A DNA stretch of 8,262 nt from assembly GCA_020353135.1 (NCBI GenBank), contig CP070688.1, forward strand, positions 3,812,315 to 3,820,576, written 5' to 3'. Of this stretch, positions 5,978 to 8,262 are shown one piece after another. Source of the stretch: Chloroflexota bacterium. GTDB lineage: Bacteria; Chloroflexota; Anaerolineae; Promineifilales; Promineifilaceae. The stretch's first letter is position 1. Every line of letters begins with the position of its first letter. A program made the translations under genes and the position numbers. The notes under the pieces were generated by a model, which saw only the letters and a list, made by a program, of their open reading frames with translations, was not told the DNA's origin and searched no databases.

Positions 5978-6430
5978 ATGGGAACGCATTACACAGGCAC
6001 GGCCGAGGAAATCCTGTCTCTCAGTACTTATATTAAGTTGCTGCGAGCCACGGAGTCGACGAAAGGGCGTATCGAATGCCACCAGACGGTGGGCGATCTG
6101 ACCGGGGCCCAATTCGGCACGCTGGACGCGCTCTACCATCTTGGCCCGCTCCACCAGCAGGCGATTGGCGAAAAGCTCCTGGTCAGCAAGAGTAACGTCG
6201 TGGCGGTTATCGATAAGCTGGAACGGCGAGGCTTGGTACGCCGGCAACGCGATGAAGCGGATCGTCGCCGCGTATTTGTTCATCTGACCGATAACGGCCG
6301 GGCGCTTTTTGAAGAACTGTTGCCGGGCCACGTGGCCGCCATCGCCAAGGAACTTAGCTGCCTGACCGATGTCGAACAACGGGAACTCGGCCGCCTCTGC
6401 CGCAAATTAGGCCTTAACGAGCCGGAATAA
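5978..6430 (+). CDS. MarR-family transcriptional regulator
   Basis: A 150-aa winged-helix regulator, expected to dimerise and repress its own promoter until a small ligand or oxidant binds. ATG 5978 is chosen because the opening MGTHYTGTAEEIL looks like the start of relatives as I remember them, and because upstream in-frame starts (GTG 5873, ATG 5960) lie before the promoter or within the operator. No strong ribosome site precedes 5978. Visible parts: an N-terminal dimerisation helix (10-30), LTGAQFGTLDALYHLGPLHQ (41-60), recognition helix SKSNVVAVIDKLERRGL (70-86), the wing with RDEADRRRVFVHLT (91-104), the usual MarR signature, and a C-terminal dimer helix. A single Cys34 near the end of helix 1 could be redox active, but this is a guess. 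The LLM oxidoreductase and MFS genes downstream are likely targets. Confidence 0.9.
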   Translation: MGTHYTGTAEEILSLSTYIKLLRATESTKGRIECHQTVGDLTGAQFGTLDALYHLGPLHQQAIGEKLLVSKSNVVAVIDKLERRGLVRRQRDEADRRRVFVHLTDNGRALFEELLPGHVAAIAKELSCLTDVEQRELGRLCRKLGLNEPE

Positions 6431-6504
6431 TTCGCGAAACTCAACTTCTGAAATCACGAGAATCACCCCGGGTCCTTAACGCCGAGAGACATTCTTTGCT
6501 ACTT

Positions 6505-6510
6505 AGGAGA
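6505..6510 (+). promoter_or_regulatory. ribosome binding site of the LLM oxidoreductase gene
   Basis: AGGAGA lies 5 bases before ATG 6516 and fixes that start. Confidence 0.8.
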
Positions 6511-6515
6511 TAAAT

Positions 6516-7430
6516 ATGACTGACACGCCTAAATTGGCGCCGCTCTTTGGCGCCGCCATCGATCCTTCGGCCGCCGACCCCCAGGAGCCATTCCGCCGGG
6601 CCCGCATCGCCGATGAGAATGGACTGGACCTCATCACTCTGATGGACCACCCCTACAACATGAAGCTATTCGACACCTGGACCTTGATGACCGCCTTGGC
6701 CGTGAGCACCAAGCGTATCCACGTGGGCGCCAATGTCCTCAGCCTACCCTTGCGTCCTCCGGCGATGTTGGCCAAGATGGCCGCCTCCCTGGACGTCTTG
6801 ACCGGCGGTCGTGTAGAAGTGGGTCTGGGCGCGGGCGCCTATTGGGACGGTATCGCCGCTTTCGGTGGGCCGCGCCGTACGCCGGGTGAAGCCTATGGCG
6901 CCTTCAAAGACGCCCTGCACATTTTGCGCGGCATGTGGGACAACGCCGGAGAAACATTTACCTACGCGGGCGACACATACCAGGTGACGGGCGCGCGGCC
7001 GGGACCGGCGCCGGCTCACCCGATACGGATATGGGTCGGCGCGGGCGGCCCGCGCATGTTACGCTTGCTGGGCCGCATGGCCGACGGGTTACTGATCTCT
7101 TACAACTACTCAAATCCCGGCCGATTGCTGGAACTCAGCCAGAAAATCGACGAAGGCGCCCAACAGGCCGGCCGCGATCCGGCCAAGATACGGCGCGGTT
7201 ACAACTTGATGGGCGTGCTCAACATTGGCCGCGAAGATACGACCGTCCCCGGTTTAAAAGAAGACAACGTCTACGGCTCCGTTCAAGACTGGACCGAGAA
7301 GATCGTCCACTGGGTCCAGGAATACCGCCAGGACACCTTCATCTTCTGGCCAGTCGCCGGCAACCAGCAGGTGCAGATCGAGGCCTTCGCCCAGGAGGTC
7401 GTTCCGGCCGTGAAAGAAGCGCTGATCTAG
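6516..7430 (+). CDS. LLM-class (luciferase-like) flavin/F420-dependent oxidoreductase
   Basis: A 304-aa cytoplasmic TIM-barrel oxidoreductase of the bacterial luciferase superfamily, full length for the family. Its reaction partner is either reduced FMN with oxygen (monooxygenase) or coenzyme F420 (dehydrogenase or reductase). Marks: FRRARIADENGLDLITLMDHPYN (about 26-48), strand IHVGANVLSLPLRPPAMLAKMAASLDVLTGGRVEVGLGAGAY (split over 68-109), PGEAYGAFKDALHILRGMW (123-141), and HPIRIWVGAGGPRMLRLLGRMADGLL (168-193), the phosphate/flavin-binding end of the barrel. The start is supported by AGGAGA. It follows marR after 85 bases with no clear promoter of its own and precedes the MFS gene by 20 bases, which points to one transcript and to a role in modifying the compound sensed by MarR. 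Substrate and FMN versus F420 use cannot be told from the sequence. Confidence 0.9.
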   Translation: MTDTPKLAPLFGAAIDPSAADPQEPFRRARIADENGLDLITLMDHPYNMKLFDTWTLMTALAVSTKRIHVGANVLSLPLRPPAMLAKMAASLDVLTGGRVEVGLGAGAYWDGIAAFGGPRRTPGEAYGAFKDALHILRGMWDNAGETFTYAGDTYQVTGARPGPAPAHPIRIWVGAGGPRMLRLLGRMADGLLISYNYSNPGRLLELSQKIDEGAQQAGRDPAKIRRGYNLMGVLNIGREDTTVPGLKEDNVYGSVQDWTEKIVHWVQEYRQDTFIFWPVAGNQQVQIEAFAQEVVPAVKEALI

Positions 7431-7450
7431 AAAACCATTGGAGCGTGTCC

Positions 7451-8262
7451 GTGTTATCTATCGACAAGACCAAGATCCGCAACTTAACGTTGCTGGTGGG
7501 CAGCATGATGACTGTTCTCGCGGCGACAATACTGGCCCCGGCGCTGCCGGCAATGACCGAGGCCTTTGACGACGTACCAAACGCCGAGTTCCTGGTCCGG
7601 CTAACCCTGACCTTACCCGCCCTCTTCATCGTCATCGGGGCGCCTTTCACCGGAATTCTCCTGGACAAGTGGGGCCGTAAGCCCGTGGTGCTGATAGGAC
7701 TGCTTGTGTTCGGCCTGGCCGGAACGGCCGGCTTTACCCTCAGCTCACTGACAACCATCCTGGTCAGCCGAGCCATCCTGGGATTAGCCGTGGCTGGAGT
7801 CATGAGCGGTTTCACGACTCTCATCGCCGACTACTTCAGTGGGCCTCGTCTCAATCAGTTCCTGGGCTATCAAGGGGCGTTCATCGGCCTTGGCGGCGTC
7901 ATCTCTCTGCTCGTCGCCGGCTTTCTGGTCGACGTAGGCTGGCGCTATCCGTTTTTGATTCACTCGTTCGCCTTTCTTGTCCTACTCGGTGTACTTTTTG
8001 CCGTCGACGAACCAGAGATTCAAGATGAGATCGGCCAGCCAGACACGGCCGAAGATAAACGATCCTTTCCCTGGAAAAGCGTCGCTCCCATATACGCCAT
8101 CGCCGCGATAGTCATGATGCTCTTCTTCGCCATACCGACCCAATTGCCCTTCTACCTGGCGCCATTGGACGGCATCGACGGCGGTCGGGTTGGCCTGGCA
8201 TTGGCGTTGCCGACCCTCAGTTCGATCCTCTTTGCCCTTCAATACCAACGCTTTAAAGCCCG
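7451..8262 (+). CDS. MFS transporter, 3' end cut by window edge
   Basis: The N-terminal 270 residues of a major facilitator superfamily permease, probably a drug or metabolite exporter in the inner membrane. GTG 7451 is chosen because GGAG lies 7 bases upstream; an in-frame GTG at 7445 is too close to that site. Helices are clear: TM1 about 12-33 (LLVGSMMTVLAATILAPALP), TM2 about 50-68, motif A GILLDKWGRK (68-77) in the TM2-TM3 loop, TM3 about 78-98, TM4 about 100-125, then GYQGAFIGLGGVISLLVAGF (TM5) and a segment after GWRYPF (TM6). A charged central loop (EPEIQDEIGQPDTAEDKR) and the start of the second half follow. The 20-base gap after the LLM gene indicates an operon. A shared reading with MarR suggests export of an oxidised or reduced product, or of the inducer itself. 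Confidence 0.9.
   Translation, partial: MLSIDKTKIRNLTLLVGSMMTVLAATILAPALPAMTEAFDDVPNAEFLVRLTLTLPALFIVIGAPFTGILLDKWGRKPVVLIGLLVFGLAGTAGFTLSSLTTILVSRAILGLAVAGVMSGFTTLIADYFSGPRLNQFLGYQGAFIGLGGVISLLVAGFLVDVGWRYPFLIHSFAFLVLLGVLFAVDEPEIQDEIGQPDTAEDKRSFPWKSVAPIYAIAAIVMMLFFAIPTQLPFYLAPLDGIDGGRVGLALALPTLSSILFALQYQRFKA

Noticed and set aside
6431..6438. TTCGCGAA perfect 8-bp palindrome right after the marR stop
   Set aside because: It is short enough to occur by chance, unlike the operator upstream of marR, and no second copy was seen in the gap.
7339..7824. 161-codon antisense open frame across the LLM/MFS junction
   Set aside because: It opposes two genes with clear family motifs; its basic, Arg/Thr/Ser/Pro-rich composition is typical of an antisense frame.

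Overview
The window is bacterial chromosomal DNA of fairly high GC. Protein style, GGCCGG-rich codon use and short dispersed intergenic repeats suggest Chloroflexota (Anaerolineae-like), but this is an impression without a marker gene. No RNA gene, CRISPR array, transposase or phage gene was seen.

Left block (1-2649, minus strand). Read in transcription order it holds a 291-aa arginase/ureohydrolase-family protein with a Cys at one metal-ligand position, a broken glyoxalase-like (VOC) stretch in two frames, a PaaI-type hotdog thioesterase, and an alpha/beta hydrolase that runs off the left edge. These genes abut or overlap by a few bases and look like one transcript. They suggest small-molecule hydrolysis, but no pathway can be named.

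Centre (2650-5732, plus strand). This is a metal-resistance unit: a consensus promoter with an ArsR/SmtB-type operator at its start point, an ArsR-family repressor carrying the complete alpha-5 zinc/cobalt-type site (D87, H89, H100, H103), and an 800-aa P1B-type ATPase. The ATPase has SPC and HEGST membrane motifs of the P1B-4 group and two N-terminal HMA-like domains, one of them without cysteines. The model is metal-released repression of the exporter.

Intergenic 5733-5909. It contains a long imperfect inverted repeat just after the ATPase stop and two copies of a 36-bp REP-like element with a conserved 5-bp stem. A third, diverged copy lies at 1-35, inside the 3' end of the alpha/beta hydrolase frame.

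Right block (5910-8262, plus strand). A perfect-consensus promoter overlaps a 33-bp imperfect palindrome in front of a MarR regulator. It is followed by a luciferase-like (LLM) flavin/F420 oxidoreductase and an MFS transporter that runs off the right edge. This looks like an autoregulated modify-and-export response to an unknown small molecule.

No wholly new system is demonstrated. The points most worth checking are the REP-like family, the double VOC remnant, the Cys-substituted arginase, and the HMA-bearing P1B-4 ATPase with its zinc-type ArsR partner.
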